A stretch of 64,000 nucleotides of DNA from an uncultured Collinsella sp. (GCA_958452935.1 CAUDVX010000002.1:99315-163314), one strand, 5' to 3'. Positions 1 through 8,663 are shown, counted from the first letter of the stretch. Numbers and translations are program-made. Notes: a model not told the origin generated them from the sequence alone.

Positions 1-676
1 CGGCGAGCGCGAGTGCTCGGTGCAGCGCCGCAACCAAAAGCTGATCGAGGAGAGCCCCGCACCGTGCCTCGACGGACACGACGATATTCGCGCGCGCATG
101 CACAAGGCCGCGCGCGACCTGGCCCGTGCCGTCGGCTACGAAGGGGCCGGTACCATCGAGTTCCTGTATTCGGACGACGGCAATTTCTACTTTATGGAAA
201 TGAACACGCGCTTGCAGGTGGAGCATCCAGTTACGGAGTTTGTGACCGATACCGACTTGGTCAAGTGGCAGCTGCGCGTGGCGGCCGGCCAGCCTCTGCC
301 CTTTGAGCAGGAGGACATGCCGGTCCGCAACCACGCCATGGAGTGCCGCATCAATGCCGAGACGCCGGACTTCCTGCCGTCATGCGGAACGGTCACCGCG
401 TTGCGTGTGCCGGGCGGTCCGCGCGTGCGCTGGGATTCGGCCATGTTCACCGGTGCGACAGTTCCGCCGTACTACGACTCCATGCTCGGCAAGCTCATCG
501 TGTGTGCGCCCACGCGCGACGGCGCCATTCGCAAGATGCGCTCGGCCCTGGGCGAGCTCGTGATTGAGGGCGTGAGCGAAAACAGCGAGCTTCAGCTCGA
601 TGTGCTGGCAAACGACGAGTTCTTGTCGGGCATGTATCACACCGATCTGATGGGGCATCTCTATGCTGATGAATAG
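1..676 (+). CDS. accC: Biotin carboxylase subunit of acetyl-CoA carboxylase, C-terminal part
   Basis: The frame is open from the window edge (first whole codon at base 2), so the N-terminus lies outside. The visible part is the end of the ATP-grasp domain and the biotin carboxylase C-terminal domain. The metal/ATP segment MEMNTRLQVEHPVTE is intact, as are the flanking RRNQK and CRINAE motifs. AccC carboxylates biotin on AccB using ATP and bicarbonate, the first half of malonyl-CoA synthesis in the cytosol. The end overlaps the start of the fused carboxyltransferase by 14 bases, which implies co-transcription and translational coupling. Assignment to acetyl-CoA rather than propionyl-CoA carboxylase rests on the accDA neighbour. 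Confidence 0.93.
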   Translation, partial: GERECSVQRRNQKLIEESPAPCLDGHDDIRARMHKAARDLARAVGYEGAGTIEFLYSDDGNFYFMEMNTRLQVEHPVTEFVTDTDLVKWQLRVAAGQPLPFEQEDMPVRNHAMECRINAETPDFLPSCGTVTALRVPGGPRVRWDSAMFTGATVPPYYDSMLGKLIVCAPTRDGAIRKMRSALGELVIEGVSENSELQLDVLANDEFLSGMYHTDLMGHLYADE

Positions 677-2387
677 AAAAGCGAAGACGGTCAATGTCCT
701 TGAGGGGCCGATAACCGAGTCGTGCGCCGAGTTTCCCGCGCGCCACGTGTTTATCAAGTGCCCGGAGTGCCGCCGTGTAATCGATGAGGCACGCCTACAC
801 GACAACCTCGAGGTCTGCCCTCGTTGCGGCAAACACTTTCGCGTGAGCGGTCGCGCGCGCATGCGCATGACGGTCGACGAGGGCACGTTTGAGGAATGGG
901 ATGCCAATCTGGCGTCGGAGGACTTCCTCTCGTTTCCCGGCTATGCCGATAAGCTCAAGGGCGTGAGCGAGCGTTCGGGCGAGCGCGATGCCGTTGTGTG
1001 CGGCAGGGGCAAAATCTGCGGTTGCGATACCGCGCTCTTCTTTATGGACGCTAACTTTATGATGGGCTCGATGGGCTCCGTGGTGGGCGAGAAGATCTGT
1101 CGCGCATTTGAGCGTGCGACCGAGCTGGGATTGCCAGTTGTCGGCTTTACCGTTTCGGGCGGTGCGCGCATGCAAGAGGGCGTGACCTCGCTTATGCAGA
1201 TGGCCAAGATTTCTGCGGCGGTTAGGCGCCACAGCGAGGCGGGCGGCCTGTATATCACGGTGCTCACCGACCCCACGACCGGAGGCGTAACCGCGAGCTT
1301 TGCCATGGAGGGCGACATTATCCTGGCCGAGCCCGATGCCCTGACGGCATTTGCCGGCCCGCGCGTGATCGAGCAGAACATGCACAAGCGCCTGCCCAAG
1401 GGATTCCAGCGCTCCGAGTTTTTGCTGGAGCACGGCTTTTGCGATGCCGTTGTTCCACGCGGCGAGATTGCGCTCACGGTAGGCGAGCTGCTGGCGCTGC
1501 ACGAAGGGCATGCGCCCGGCCTGGGGGCACCGCATGAGATCGTGCATACGGGTCGCCGCGGCAAAAAGCTGGGACACTTGTTTAGGCGCTCGGCGGCACC
1601 AAAAACCGCGCTCGAGATTGTCAAGCAGACCCGCTCGGCAGATCGCGCCACGGCGGGTGAGATGATCTCGCTGGGCCTGGATGGATTTGTGGAACTGCAC
1701 GGCGACCGTTACTTTGGCGACGACGCCGCTGTGGTGGCTGGCATTGGCTGGAAAGATGGACGCCCCGTAACGGTCATCGCCATTGAGCGCGGCACCACGA
1801 CCAAAGAGCGTATGCGCCGCAACTTTGGCATGGCGCATCCCGAGGGCTACCGCAAAGCGCGTCGCCTTATGCGCCAGGCCGAAAAGTTTGGTCGACCGGT
1901 TCTGTGCCTGGTCGATACTTCGGGCGCGTTTTGCGGCATCGGTGCCGAGGAGCGCGGTCAGGGCGAGGCGATTGCCCAGAATCTCATGGAGATGAGCGGC
2001 CTTAAGACACCGATTGTCTCGGTGGTGACGGGTGAAGGCGGCTCTGGTGGCGCGCTGGCGCTGTCCGTGGCCGACCGCATCCTGATGCTCTCGAGCTCGG
2101 CCTATTCGGTCGTGAGCCCCGAGGCCTGTGCATCGATCCTGTGGAAGGATACCGAGCGCGCGAATGAGGCCGCCGAGGCGCTGAAACTCACGGCCCCCGA
2201 TCTGTTGGCGCTCGGCATCATCGACAGCATTGTTGACGATAGGGGCCTGTCTCATGAGGAGATCGCCGGTGCCGTCATGTCCTCGGCATTTGCTGCCTTC
2301 GATGCGCTTGGGCAGCTCGACGACGCGACCCTCACAAACCTCCGTTACGAAAAGTACCGCGCAATCGGTCGGTATCGCACGATGTGA
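663..2387 (+). CDS. accDA: Fused acetyl-CoA carboxylase carboxyltransferase beta-alpha (AccDA)
   Basis: One 574-residue chain carries both carboxyltransferase halves that are separate proteins in E. coli. The N-terminal half is AccD-like with a Cys4 zinc finger at Cys33, Cys36, Cys52 and Cys55, followed by the crotonase-like fold (GGARMQEG, DPTTGGV). From about residue 318 the chain is AccA-like (GMAHPEGYRKA, GEGGSGGALA). It transfers the carboxyl group from biotin-AccB to acetyl-CoA for fatty acid synthesis. ATG 663 is taken as start, although ATG 669 in the same frame is possible; both lie inside the end of accC. There is no frameshift between the halves, so the fusion appears genuine. Confidence 0.93.
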   Translation: MLMNRKAKTVNVLEGPITESCAEFPARHVFIKCPECRRVIDEARLHDNLEVCPRCGKHFRVSGRARMRMTVDEGTFEEWDANLASEDFLSFPGYADKLKGVSERSGERDAVVCGRGKICGCDTALFFMDANFMMGSMGSVVGEKICRAFERATELGLPVVGFTVSGGARMQEGVTSLMQMAKISAAVRRHSEAGGLYITVLTDPTTGGVTASFAMEGDIILAEPDALTAFAGPRVIEQNMHKRLPKGFQRSEFLLEHGFCDAVVPRGEIALTVGELLALHEGHAPGLGAPHEIVHTGRRGKKLGHLFRRSAAPKTALEIVKQTRSADRATAGEMISLGLDGFVELHGDRYFGDDAAVVAGIGWKDGRPVTVIAIERGTTTKERMRRNFGMAHPEGYRKARRLMRQAEKFGRPVLCLVDTSGAFCGIGAEERGQGEAIAQNLMEMSGLKTPIVSVVTGEGGSGGALALSVADRILMLSSSAYSVVSPEACASILWKDTERANEAAEALKLTAPDLLALGIIDSIVDDRGLSHEEIAGAVMSSAFAAFDALGQLDDATLTNLRYEKYRAIGRYRTM

Positions 2388-2427
2388 CAAAGGGACAGTC
2401 CGCATGTCACATTGGGAAAGGGTTCCT

Positions 2428-3642
2428 GTGTCACAAGTTTCTAACACCTCGTTTACAACGACGGTCTCATCAAACGCCATGGCCGTGGTGGACTATCTGT
2501 CCAAAAGCATGATGTCGGCGTTGCCGTTTATTGTCTGCGCGGCGTTGTTCCGCACCGTCGCCGTCATTATGGGCGAAGGCATGCTGGGCCTATGGTCTGC
2601 CGATTCCGAAATCTATCGCCTGTTCTACAGTTGGCTCTATAACGCCGGTTACTACTTTTTGCCCATTTATCTTGGTTGGGCGGCCGCCCGCCAGCTCGGT
2701 TGCTCGGAGCAGCTGGGCATGATGCTGGGCGGCGTATTGATTGCGCCCGATCTGCTTAAGCTCGTCGATGCCGCATCGACGACGGGGACATCGATGACTT
2801 CCGTGTATGGTCTGCTTCCCGCGCCGGTCAACGATTACACGACGACTGTTATTCCGGTTCTCATCTCGGTGCCCGTGCTATGGCGAGTGGAGTGTTTCTT
2901 TCAGCGCGTTTTCCCTAAGGCCGTGGCGTTTTCGTTCGTTCCGTTTGCGACCATGCTTGTCATGGTTCCGGTTTCGCTGTGTGTTACGGCACCGGCGGGC
3001 AGCTATCTGGGCATGCTGTTGGGCCAGCTTATGTTTATGCTTGGCAATTCCGGTGGCATCGTGTCGTTGCTCACGCTCATGGGGCTTGCCGCGGGCTGGG
3101 AGTTTCTTAAGATCGCGGGCGTCAGCAACGTCGTCCTATCGCTCGCCTACGCGCAGTTTATGAGCGTGGGAACGGATTCGTGCATCCTGATCGCCGCAAC
3201 GATGGCAACGTTTGCCGTTTGGGGCATGCCTTTTGGCGCGTCGCTTCGCGTTGCGGATAAGGACGAGAAGGCGCTCATGCTGGGCTATTCGATCTCGGGC
3301 GTGCTTGGCGGCGTAAGCGAGCCGGCGCTGTACGGTTGCGGCTTTAAATATGGCAGGTGCCTGACGTGCATGGCCATTGGCGGCGCCGTCGGAGGCCTTG
3401 TTGCGGCCGTGGGCCACGTTACGGCCTATACCATCGGCATGACGAATGTCCTCATGGTCATTGGCTTTGCCACGGGTGGCATTTCGAACCTTCTGTGGTG
3501 CTGCGTTGCCGGTGGCACGGCATTTGCGGTGTCTGCGGCGCTGAGCTACTGCTTTGGCGTGGTGCCGGCGAAGGGGCGGGCGACGGGGGACGGAGCCGAT
3601 TCGCCCGAAACAGTGGCGAGCGCTGCTGAAGTAAGCGCATAA
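2428..3642 (+). CDS. Orphan PTS EIIC-like sugar permease (beta-glucoside-type fold)
   Basis: The product has roughly ten hydrophobic segments and the EIIC hallmarks YFLPIYLGWAAARQLG near residue 70 and GGVSEPALYG near residue 295, so it resembles the membrane domain of sugar phosphotransferase systems. No IIA or IIB domain is fused and none lies next to it, so it must use partners elsewhere or work outside the PTS. The frame is open far upstream into accDA. GTG 2428 is preferred because GGGAAAGG lies about 6-13 bases upstream; ATG 2404 is the alternative. The spacer to accDA holds a TGTGACA/TGTCACA dyad. Substrate unknown. A terminator follows. Confidence 0.78.
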   Translation: MSQVSNTSFTTTVSSNAMAVVDYLSKSMMSALPFIVCAALFRTVAVIMGEGMLGLWSADSEIYRLFYSWLYNAGYYFLPIYLGWAAARQLGCSEQLGMMLGGVLIAPDLLKLVDAASTTGTSMTSVYGLLPAPVNDYTTTVIPVLISVPVLWRVECFFQRVFPKAVAFSFVPFATMLVMVPVSLCVTAPAGSYLGMLLGQLMFMLGNSGGIVSLLTLMGLAAGWEFLKIAGVSNVVLSLAYAQFMSVGTDSCILIAATMATFAVWGMPFGASLRVADKDEKALMLGYSISGVLGGVSEPALYGCGFKYGRCLTCMAIGGAVGGLVAAVGHVTAYTIGMTNVLMVIGFATGGISNLLWCCVAGGTAFAVSAALSYCFGVVPAKGRATGDGADSPETVASAAEVSA

Positions 3643-3680
3643 ACCTGTGCGACAAAAGGACGATCCCTTTGTCGTGTTCC

Positions 3681-3712
3681 AAGGCCGCGGCCCGTGTGGG
3701 CGCGGCCTTTTT
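3681..3712 (+). terminator. Intrinsic terminator after the EIIC gene
   Basis: A perfect 9-bp stem (AAGGCCGCG with CGCGGCCTT) closes an 11-base loop and runs into TTTTT. It separates the acc/EIIC transcript from the cation-efflux gene. Confidence 0.85.
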
Positions 3713-3791
3713 GTATCTGGGGGACAAAGTGGCTACACTACAATCCGTTTGAGCAATAGATATATAAGTAGTACCGTGGGGGCGGATGCAG

Positions 3792-4946
3792 ATGGTCGAG
3801 TGGATTGTTAGGCGCGCGCAGGGCGATCGTGCGCGCGTGGGCACGTTAGCGGGCATGGTGTGTATTGTCGCCAATGTGGCGCTTTGTGCTGCGAAGGGCG
3901 CAATTGGCGTGCTGTCGGGATCGGTTTCGATTGTGGCGGATGCCATGAACAACCTGTCCGATGCCAGCTCGAATATCGTGAGCGTGCTGGGCTTTAAGCT
4001 GGCGAGCAAGCCGGCCGACCCCGAGCATCCTTACGGCCACGGTCGCTATGAGTATCTCTCGGGATTGGTCGTGGCGGCGCTCGTGCTGCTGATTGGCGTT
4101 GAGCTGGTGAAGTCCTCGGTCGAGCGCGTCATCCACCCCGAACCTGTCGAGTTCTCGCTTGCCCTGGCGGCAGTTCTAGTGCTTTCGATGGTCGTAAAGC
4201 TCTGGATGGCGGCCCTCAACCAAAAGCTCGGTGATCGCATTGAGTCCGAGACGCTGCATGCGACCGCGCAGGATTCCAAGAACGATGTTCTTGCCACGGG
4301 CGCCGTACTGGCGTGCGCAATTGTTTCGCAGGTGACGGGCATCAACCTTGACGCTTGGGTCGGCCTTGCCGTTGGTGCCTATATTGGCTGGAGCGGCTTT
4401 GAACTCATCCAGGATACGGTGAGCCCGCTTTTGGGCCAGACGCCCGATCCTAAGCTGGTCAAGCACATTCGAGACAAGATCATGAGCTATCCCGGCGTTT
4501 TGGGCGTTCACGATTTGATGGTTCACGATTACGGCCCGGGCAGAAAGTTCGCAAGCGCTCACGCCGAGATGGCAGCCGAGGCCAGCCCGCTGGAAAGTCA
4601 CGACACGCTCGATAACATCGAGCAGGCGTTTAGGAACGAGGACGGCATGATCGTCACGCTCCATTACGATCCCATCGTGACCGACGATCCCAAGGTGGCA
4701 AGCATGCGTTTGCGCATTAACGCCATGGCTCAACAAATCGATAGCCGCCTTTCGATTCATGACCTGCGCTGTGTGCCGGGTCCTACGCACACCAACGTGA
4801 TCTTTGACTGCGTGCGTCCCTCGGATCTGCAGATGAGTGCCGAAGACGTAAAGCACGAGCTGGCACAACGGGTCGAATCGGAATATCCCAAGTCGATTGC
4901 CAAGATTACGATCGACGAAGACTACGTAGGGCATACCCACGAGTAG
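3792..4946 (+). CDS. Cation diffusion facilitator (CDF) family metal transporter
   Basis: The product is an inner-membrane protein of about 384 residues with the CDF layout: six membrane segments in the first ~210 residues and a cytosolic C-terminal domain. Metal-site motifs are ADAMNNLSD in TM2, HPYGHGRYEY in the following loop and HATAQDSKND (HxxxD) in TM5. CDF proteins exchange Zn2+, Fe2+, Mn2+ or similar ions for protons, usually for efflux. The metal cannot be read from these motifs. ATG 3792 fits the GGGGGCGG ribosome site better than ATG 3786, which lies only one base beyond it. The C-terminal extension beyond the usual ~300-residue FieF length looks like an added regulatory domain. 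Confidence 0.88.
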   Translation: MVEWIVRRAQGDRARVGTLAGMVCIVANVALCAAKGAIGVLSGSVSIVADAMNNLSDASSNIVSVLGFKLASKPADPEHPYGHGRYEYLSGLVVAALVLLIGVELVKSSVERVIHPEPVEFSLALAAVLVLSMVVKLWMAALNQKLGDRIESETLHATAQDSKNDVLATGAVLACAIVSQVTGINLDAWVGLAVGAYIGWSGFELIQDTVSPLLGQTPDPKLVKHIRDKIMSYPGVLGVHDLMVHDYGPGRKFASAHAEMAAEASPLESHDTLDNIEQAFRNEDGMIVTLHYDPIVTDDPKVASMRLRINAMAQQIDSRLSIHDLRCVPGPTHTNVIFDCVRPSDLQMSAEDVKHELAQRVESEYPKSIAKITIDEDYVGHTHE

Positions 4947-4985
4947 GGCTGTGCCGGCAAAGCAAGTTATACAGAAGGGGAGAAT

Positions 4986-5612
4986 ATGAAGAGGCTGTAT
5001 CTGCTCCGCCACGGCCAGACGGAGTTCAACGTCAAGAAGCTGGTCCAGGGCCGCTGCGATTCGTCGCTGACCGACCTTGGCCGCAAACAAGCGGGAATGG
5101 CAGCCGCATGGCTCAAGGCCCATGACGTTGTCCCCGACAAAGTGGTCTCGTCGCCTTTGGGTCGAGCCATGGATACAGCTCAGCTCGTCGCATGCGAGCT
5201 CCTCGGCCCGGACGCAGCAGTCGAGTCCTGCGAAGGCATCATCGAGCGCTGCTATGGAACCTTCGAGGAAGGCCCGCACGACGCGCTGCCCACCGACGTC
5301 TGGGATCCAGGCGAAGATCTGGTCCCCTTTGGAGGAGAGGGAAGCAAAGCGTTGCAAGAACGCATGGTAGCCACCCTCACCAATCTCATGAGCGCCGATG
5401 GTATCGAAACCCTCCTAGCAGTAAGCCACGGCAGCGCCAGCCGCCAATTCATCAAAGCTGCAGCTCCAGAGGGCTTCGAACTCCCAGCAAAACTCCCCAA
5501 CTGCGCCATCATGATCTTCGATTTCGAAGAGGCAAAGCCACAAGCAGAAGGCGAGCCAATGCAATGCAAGTTCACCCTCCAGCAAATAGTGGACCCCCAA
5601 CAAAGTCATTAG
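4986..5612 (+). CDS. Histidine phosphatase family protein (phosphoglycerate mutase-like)
   Basis: 208 residues with the phosphohistidine signature RHG at residues 8-10 (LLRHGQTEFN) and a second catalytic His near residue 148 (AVSHGSAS). These enzymes transfer or hydrolyse phosphate through a phosphorylated His; members include cofactor-dependent phosphoglycerate mutases, GpmB-like and CobC-like phosphatases. The sequence does not separate them, so no symbol is given. A good ribosome site (GAAGGGGAG) lies 3-11 bases before ATG 4986. The gene follows the CDF gene by 39 bases and may share its transcript. Downstream is the large inverted repeat. Confidence 0.85.
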   Translation: MKRLYLLRHGQTEFNVKKLVQGRCDSSLTDLGRKQAGMAAAWLKAHDVVPDKVVSSPLGRAMDTAQLVACELLGPDAAVESCEGIIERCYGTFEEGPHDALPTDVWDPGEDLVPFGGEGSKALQERMVATLTNLMSADGIETLLAVSHGSASRQFIKAAAPEGFELPAKLPNCAIMIFDFEEAKPQAEGEPMQCKFTLQQIVDPQQSH

Positions 5613-5647
5613 CCTGAGCGAGCAAGGTTTAGCAGACATCAACGTGG

Positions 5648-5812
5648 CGTTCCCAGTGTGCGGCGGAGGGGGCGGGCCTGAGACATATTAAGGTTGTCGC
5701 GAGTTCCGCACGAACAGGAGAGCACTTAATGTGCTCTCCGTCGTGAGCAGGACTGTAGAGCAGCAACCTTAATATGTCTCAGGCCCGCCCCCTCCGCCGC
5801 ACACTGGGAACG
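5648..5812. repeat. 165-bp palindromic element: perfect 49-bp inverted repeat with inner hairpin
   Basis: The left arm 5648-5696 and the right arm 5764-5812 are exact reverse complements over all 49 bases. The 67-base centre holds another hairpin, GGAGAGCAC-TTAAT-GTGCTCTCC (5718-5740). No coding frame and no recombinase are present. It lies between the phosphatase gene and the ribosomal promoter. It may be a non-autonomous mobile element, a transcription barrier, or a cloning/assembly artefact at a palindrome; the sequence alone does not decide. Confidence 0.9.
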
Positions 5813-5863
5813 TGCCACGCACTTTACCTGCGTAAACAATGTGAGTGAAATATGAATCTCGAT

Positions 5864-5890
5864 GGATACGCCCGCAGCCGTGTATACTAA
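5864..5890 (+). promoter_or_regulatory. Likely promoter of the rplC operon
   Basis: An extended -10 element (TGTATACT, hexamer 5883-5888) sits about 190 bases before rplC. No good -35 hexamer is visible. The 24-base stretch 5864-5887 recurs with only three mismatches at 7729-7752 before rplB, which supports a shared regulatory role. Confidence 0.55.
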
Positions 5891-6000
5891 ACAGCTGTGT
5901 GAAACCAGGGGAGTATTCTGGCTGGACAAAATGCCTGCTTAATAGGGTTGTCAGGTAGTCCGGACGCAATACAAGGCTGGGGAGCACGTCGTGTAAGTAG

Positions 6001-6050
6001 TGGTCCTCTAGGGGCGTACGCTCGGTGGTGTACGCATTGTCCCAAGACCA
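6001..6050 (+). promoter_or_regulatory. Nested leader hairpin upstream of rplC
   Basis: TGGTC/GACCA, GGG/CCC and GCGTAC/GTACGC pair in nested order within 50 bases, ending 21 bases before the rplC start codon. Together with the long leader this resembles the leader structures used for ribosomal-protein feedback. That role is inferred from position only. Confidence 0.45.
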
Positions 6051-6071
6051 CGCGAGAGTTGGGATCATATC

Positions 6072-6692
6072 TTGATCAGCATGATTCTCGGCCGCAAGAT
6101 TGGCATGACCCAGGTTTGGGACGAGGACGACAACGTCGTTCCCGTCACGGTCATCCAGGCTGGCCCCTGCGCTGTCTCGCAGGTTAAAACTCAGGCAACC
6201 GACGGCTATGACGCCGTCCAGATCGGTTTCGGCGACATCAAGGCCAAGAACGTGAACAAGCCCATGGCTGGTCACTTCGCCAAGGCTGGCGTCGAGCCTG
6301 TCCGTTTCCTTCGTGAGGTCCGCGTCGAGAACGGCGAGGAGCACAAGGTCGGCGAGGTCGTCACCGTCGCTGATTTCGCTGATGTCGAGAAGGTCGACGT
6401 CATCGGTACCTCCAAGGGTAAGGGCTTCCAGGGTCGCATCAAGCGCTGGGGTCAGCGCCGCGGTCCTATGACGCATGGTTCTCACTTCCAGCGTCACCCC
6501 GGTTCTATCGGTCAGTGCGCCTATCCTGCGCGCGTCCTCAAGGGCGTCAAGATGGCCGGTCACATGGGTAACGAGCGCGTTACCGTCAAGAACCTTTCCG
6601 TTGTCCGCATCGATGCCGAGCAGAACCTCATCTTGGTCAAGGGCGCTGTCCCGGGTGCCAAGAATGGTCTCGTCGCCATCCGTATGGCCTAA
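6072..6692 (+). CDS. rplC: 50S ribosomal protein L3
   Basis: 206 residues with the L3 landmarks: [14 protein letters not shown] near the N-terminus and the conserved central loop [12 protein letters not shown] near the C-terminus. L3 binds 23S rRNA early in assembly and reaches to the peptidyl-transferase centre. TTG 6072 is preferred over ATG 6081: GGG at 6061-6063 is well placed for it, and MI..ILG.KIGMTQ fits the usual L3 N-terminus. It is the first gene of the ribosomal block; rpsJ, which usually precedes it, is not in the window. rplD follows after 46 bases. Confidence 0.96.
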   Translation: MISMILGRKIGMTQVWDEDDNVVPVTVIQAGPCAVSQVKTQATDGYDAVQIGFGDIKAKNVNKPMAGHFAKAGVEPVRFLREVRVENGEEHKVGEVVTVADFADVEKVDVIGTSKGKGFQGRIKRWGQRRGPMTHGSHFQRHPGSIGQCAYPARVLKGVKMAGHMGNERVTVKNLSVVRIDAEQNLILVKGAVPGAKNGLVAIRMA

Positions 6693-6738
6693 GGGCCCAG
6701 CCCATTTAGCCCAGCGTCATACCAAGGAGAACACTTAA

Positions 6739-7365
6739 ATGGCAAAGTTTGAAGTAAAGAACAGCGAGGGCAAGAAGGTCGCCGAGGCCGAGCTCGCCGC
6801 TGAGGTGTACGGCATCGAGCCGAACATCCACGTTATGCACCACATCGTCAAGTGCCAGATGGCCTCTTGGCGTCAGGGCACCCAGTCCGCTAAGGGCCGC
6901 TCTGAGGTTTCCGGTGGCGGCAAGAAGCCTTGGCGTCAGAAGGGCACCGGCCGTGCCCGCCAGGGTTCCATCCGTGCTGCCCAGTGGCGTCACGGTGGCG
7001 TCGTCTTCGCCCCCAAGCCCCGTTCTTACGCTAAGCGTATGAACAACAAGGAGGTCAAGCTGGCTATGCGCTCCGCGCTGTCCGCCAAGCTGGCCGATGG
7101 CGAGCTCGTGCTCGTCGACGACTACGGCTTCGAGAAGCCTTCCACCAAGGCTGCCGTCGCCATGCTCAAGGCTCTCGGCCTTGAGGGCAAGCGTCTGACC
7201 ATCATCGTTCGCGATGAGGACGTCAACGCCTACCTGTCGTTCCGCAACATTCCCAAGACGTTCATCATCACTGCCGACGAGGCCAACACCTACGATCTCG
7301 TCAACAACAACGCCGTGCTGATGCCCGCCGACATCGCCGCTCACTTCGGGGAGGTGCTTGCATAA
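6739..7365 (+). CDS. rplD: 50S ribosomal protein L4
   Basis: 208 residues with the L4 hallmark basic loop (GGGKKPWRQKGTGRARQGS, about residues 55-73) that extends into the exit tunnel. L4 binds 23S rRNA; in E. coli it also represses its own operon at the leader, but this cannot be shown here. AAGGAGA lies 10-16 bases before ATG 6739. The stop codon directly abuts the rplW start, so the two are probably translationally coupled. Confidence 0.97.
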   Translation: MAKFEVKNSEGKKVAEAELAAEVYGIEPNIHVMHHIVKCQMASWRQGTQSAKGRSEVSGGGKKPWRQKGTGRARQGSIRAAQWRHGGVVFAPKPRSYAKRMNNKEVKLAMRSALSAKLADGELVLVDDYGFEKPSTKAAVAMLKALGLEGKRLTIIVRDEDVNAYLSFRNIPKTFIITADEANTYDLVNNNAVLMPADIAAHFGEVLA

Positions 7366-7653
7366 ATGACCGCCCACGAGATCATCATCCGTCCGATCGT
7401 GTCCGAGCGTTCCTTCTCCGGCATGGAGCTGAACAAGTACACGTTCGAGGTCGCCAAGGATGCTAACAAGTATCAGATCAAGGACGCTGTCGAGGAGATC
7501 TTCGGCGTCAAGGTCGTTCGCGTGAACACCCTGACGGTCAAGCCCAAGACCAAGCGCGTGCGCTATGTCGCCGGCAAGACCCGTTCTTGGAAGAAGGCCA
7601 TCGTCACGCTGGCCGAGGGCGACACCATCGAGGTCTTTGGCAACCAGGCCTAA
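7366..7653 (+). CDS. rplW: 50S ribosomal protein L23
   Basis: 95 residues, normal length. Recognised by IIRPIVSERSF at the N-terminus and VKVVRVNTLTVKPKTKRV in the middle. L23 lies at the tunnel exit and is the docking site for trigger factor and SRP. Its ribosome site, GGGGAGGTG, lies within the end of rplD, and the start follows the rplD stop with no gap. A 179-base spacer to rplB follows. Confidence 0.96.
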   Translation: MTAHEIIIRPIVSERSFSGMELNKYTFEVAKDANKYQIKDAVEEIFGVKVVRVNTLTVKPKTKRVRYVAGKTRSWKKAIVTLAEGDTIEVFGNQA

Positions 7654-7671
7654 GACTCGCTGCTGTTGAGT

Positions 7672-7752
7672 GAGCTCATGCCTCCCAAATAGGGGAGGCG
7701 AGAGCTCAAGGTTTTGGGCGTATAAAATGGACACGCCCGGAACCGTGTATAC
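7672..7752 (+). promoter_or_regulatory. rplW-rplB spacer: hairpin and possible internal promoter
   Basis: A stem GCCTCCC-AAATAG-GGGAGGC inside GAGCTC flanks is followed by a TATAAAAT box (7721-7728) and a 24-base copy of the rplC promoter motif ending in CCGTGTATAC (7729-7752). This suggests processing and re-initiation before rplB. No clear -35 element is seen. Confidence 0.4.
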
Positions 7753-7832
7753 GTCCGGTGTCATCGCACCCGAGGCAGAACCTCGAATCCCTGTCTGCGA
7801 TGGCTAACGGATTCCTATTGAAAGGGATTGTA

Positions 7833-8663
7833 ATGGCTGTAAAGCACCTTAAGCCGACCTCCGCTGGTAGGCGTTGGCAGACGATCTCCGATTTCTCCGA
7901 GATCACCTGCACCAAGCCCGAGAAGTCTCTTCTCGAGCCCCTGCCCAAGAAGGCCGGTCGTAACAACAACGGCCGCATCACCACCCGCCACCAGGGCGGC
8001 GGCGTGAAGCGTCGTTACCGCGTGATCGACTTCAAGCGCAACAAGGACGGCGTGCCCGCCAAGGTTGCCACGATCGAGTACGATCCGAACCGTTCCGCTC
8101 GCATCGCTCTGCTGCACTACGCTGACGGTGAGAAGCGCTACATCCTGGCCCCCAAGGGCCTCGAGGTCGGTCAGACCATCATGTCCGGTTCTGACGCCGA
8201 CATCAAGCCGGGCAACGCTCTGCCCCTCGCCGACATCCCCGTCGGTACGCTCATCCACGCCGTCGAGTTCCAGCCGGGCAAGGGCGCTGCTATCGCCCGT
8301 TCCGCCGGTAACTCCTGCCAGCTGATGGGTAAGGAGGGCAAGTACGCTATCGTCCGTATGCCTTCCTCCGAGATGCGCCGCATCCTCGTTACCTGCCGCG
8401 CCACCGTCGGTGAGGTCGGCAACGCCGATCACTCCAACATCGTCATCGGCAAGGCCGGCCGTAAGCGTCACATGAACGTGCGCCCGACCGTCCGCGGTAC
8501 CGTCATGAACCCTGTCGACCACCCGCACGGCGGTGGCGAGGGCAAGAACCACACCTCTGGTCGTCCCTCCGTTACCCCCTGGGGTAAGCCGACGAAGGGC
8601 CTTCGTACGCGCAAGAAGAAGAAGGTCTCGAACCAGCACATCATTCGTCGCCGTAAGAAGTAA
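7833..8663 (+). CDS. rplB: 50S ribosomal protein L2
   Basis: 276 residues, the standard L2 length. [15 protein letters not shown] at the start, the RNA-binding core ([16 protein letters not shown]) and the C-terminal [13 protein letters not shown] loop are all present. The His in that loop sits near the peptidyl-transferase centre. ATG 7833 is chosen over an in-frame upstream codon because AAAGGGA is just upstream and the protein then matches the family N-terminus. rpsS follows after 32 bases. Confidence 0.97.
   Translation: MAVKHLKPTSAGRRWQTISDFSEITCTKPEKSLLEPLPKKAGRNNNGRITTRHQGGGVKRRYRVIDFKRNKDGVPAKVATIEYDPNRSARIALLHYADGEKRYILAPKGLEVGQTIMSGSDADIKPGNALPLADIPVGTLIHAVEFQPGKGAAIARSAGNSCQLMGKEGKYAIVRMPSSEMRRILVTCRATVGEVGNADHSNIVIGKAGRKRHMNVRPTVRGTVMNPVDHPHGGGEGKNHTSGRPSVTPWGKPTKGLRTRKKKKVSNQHIIRRRKK

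Noticed and set aside
5648..5812. Invertible promoter switch
   Set aside because: No recombinase gene is in the window and no promoter is evident in the 67-base centre; kept only as an inverted repeat.
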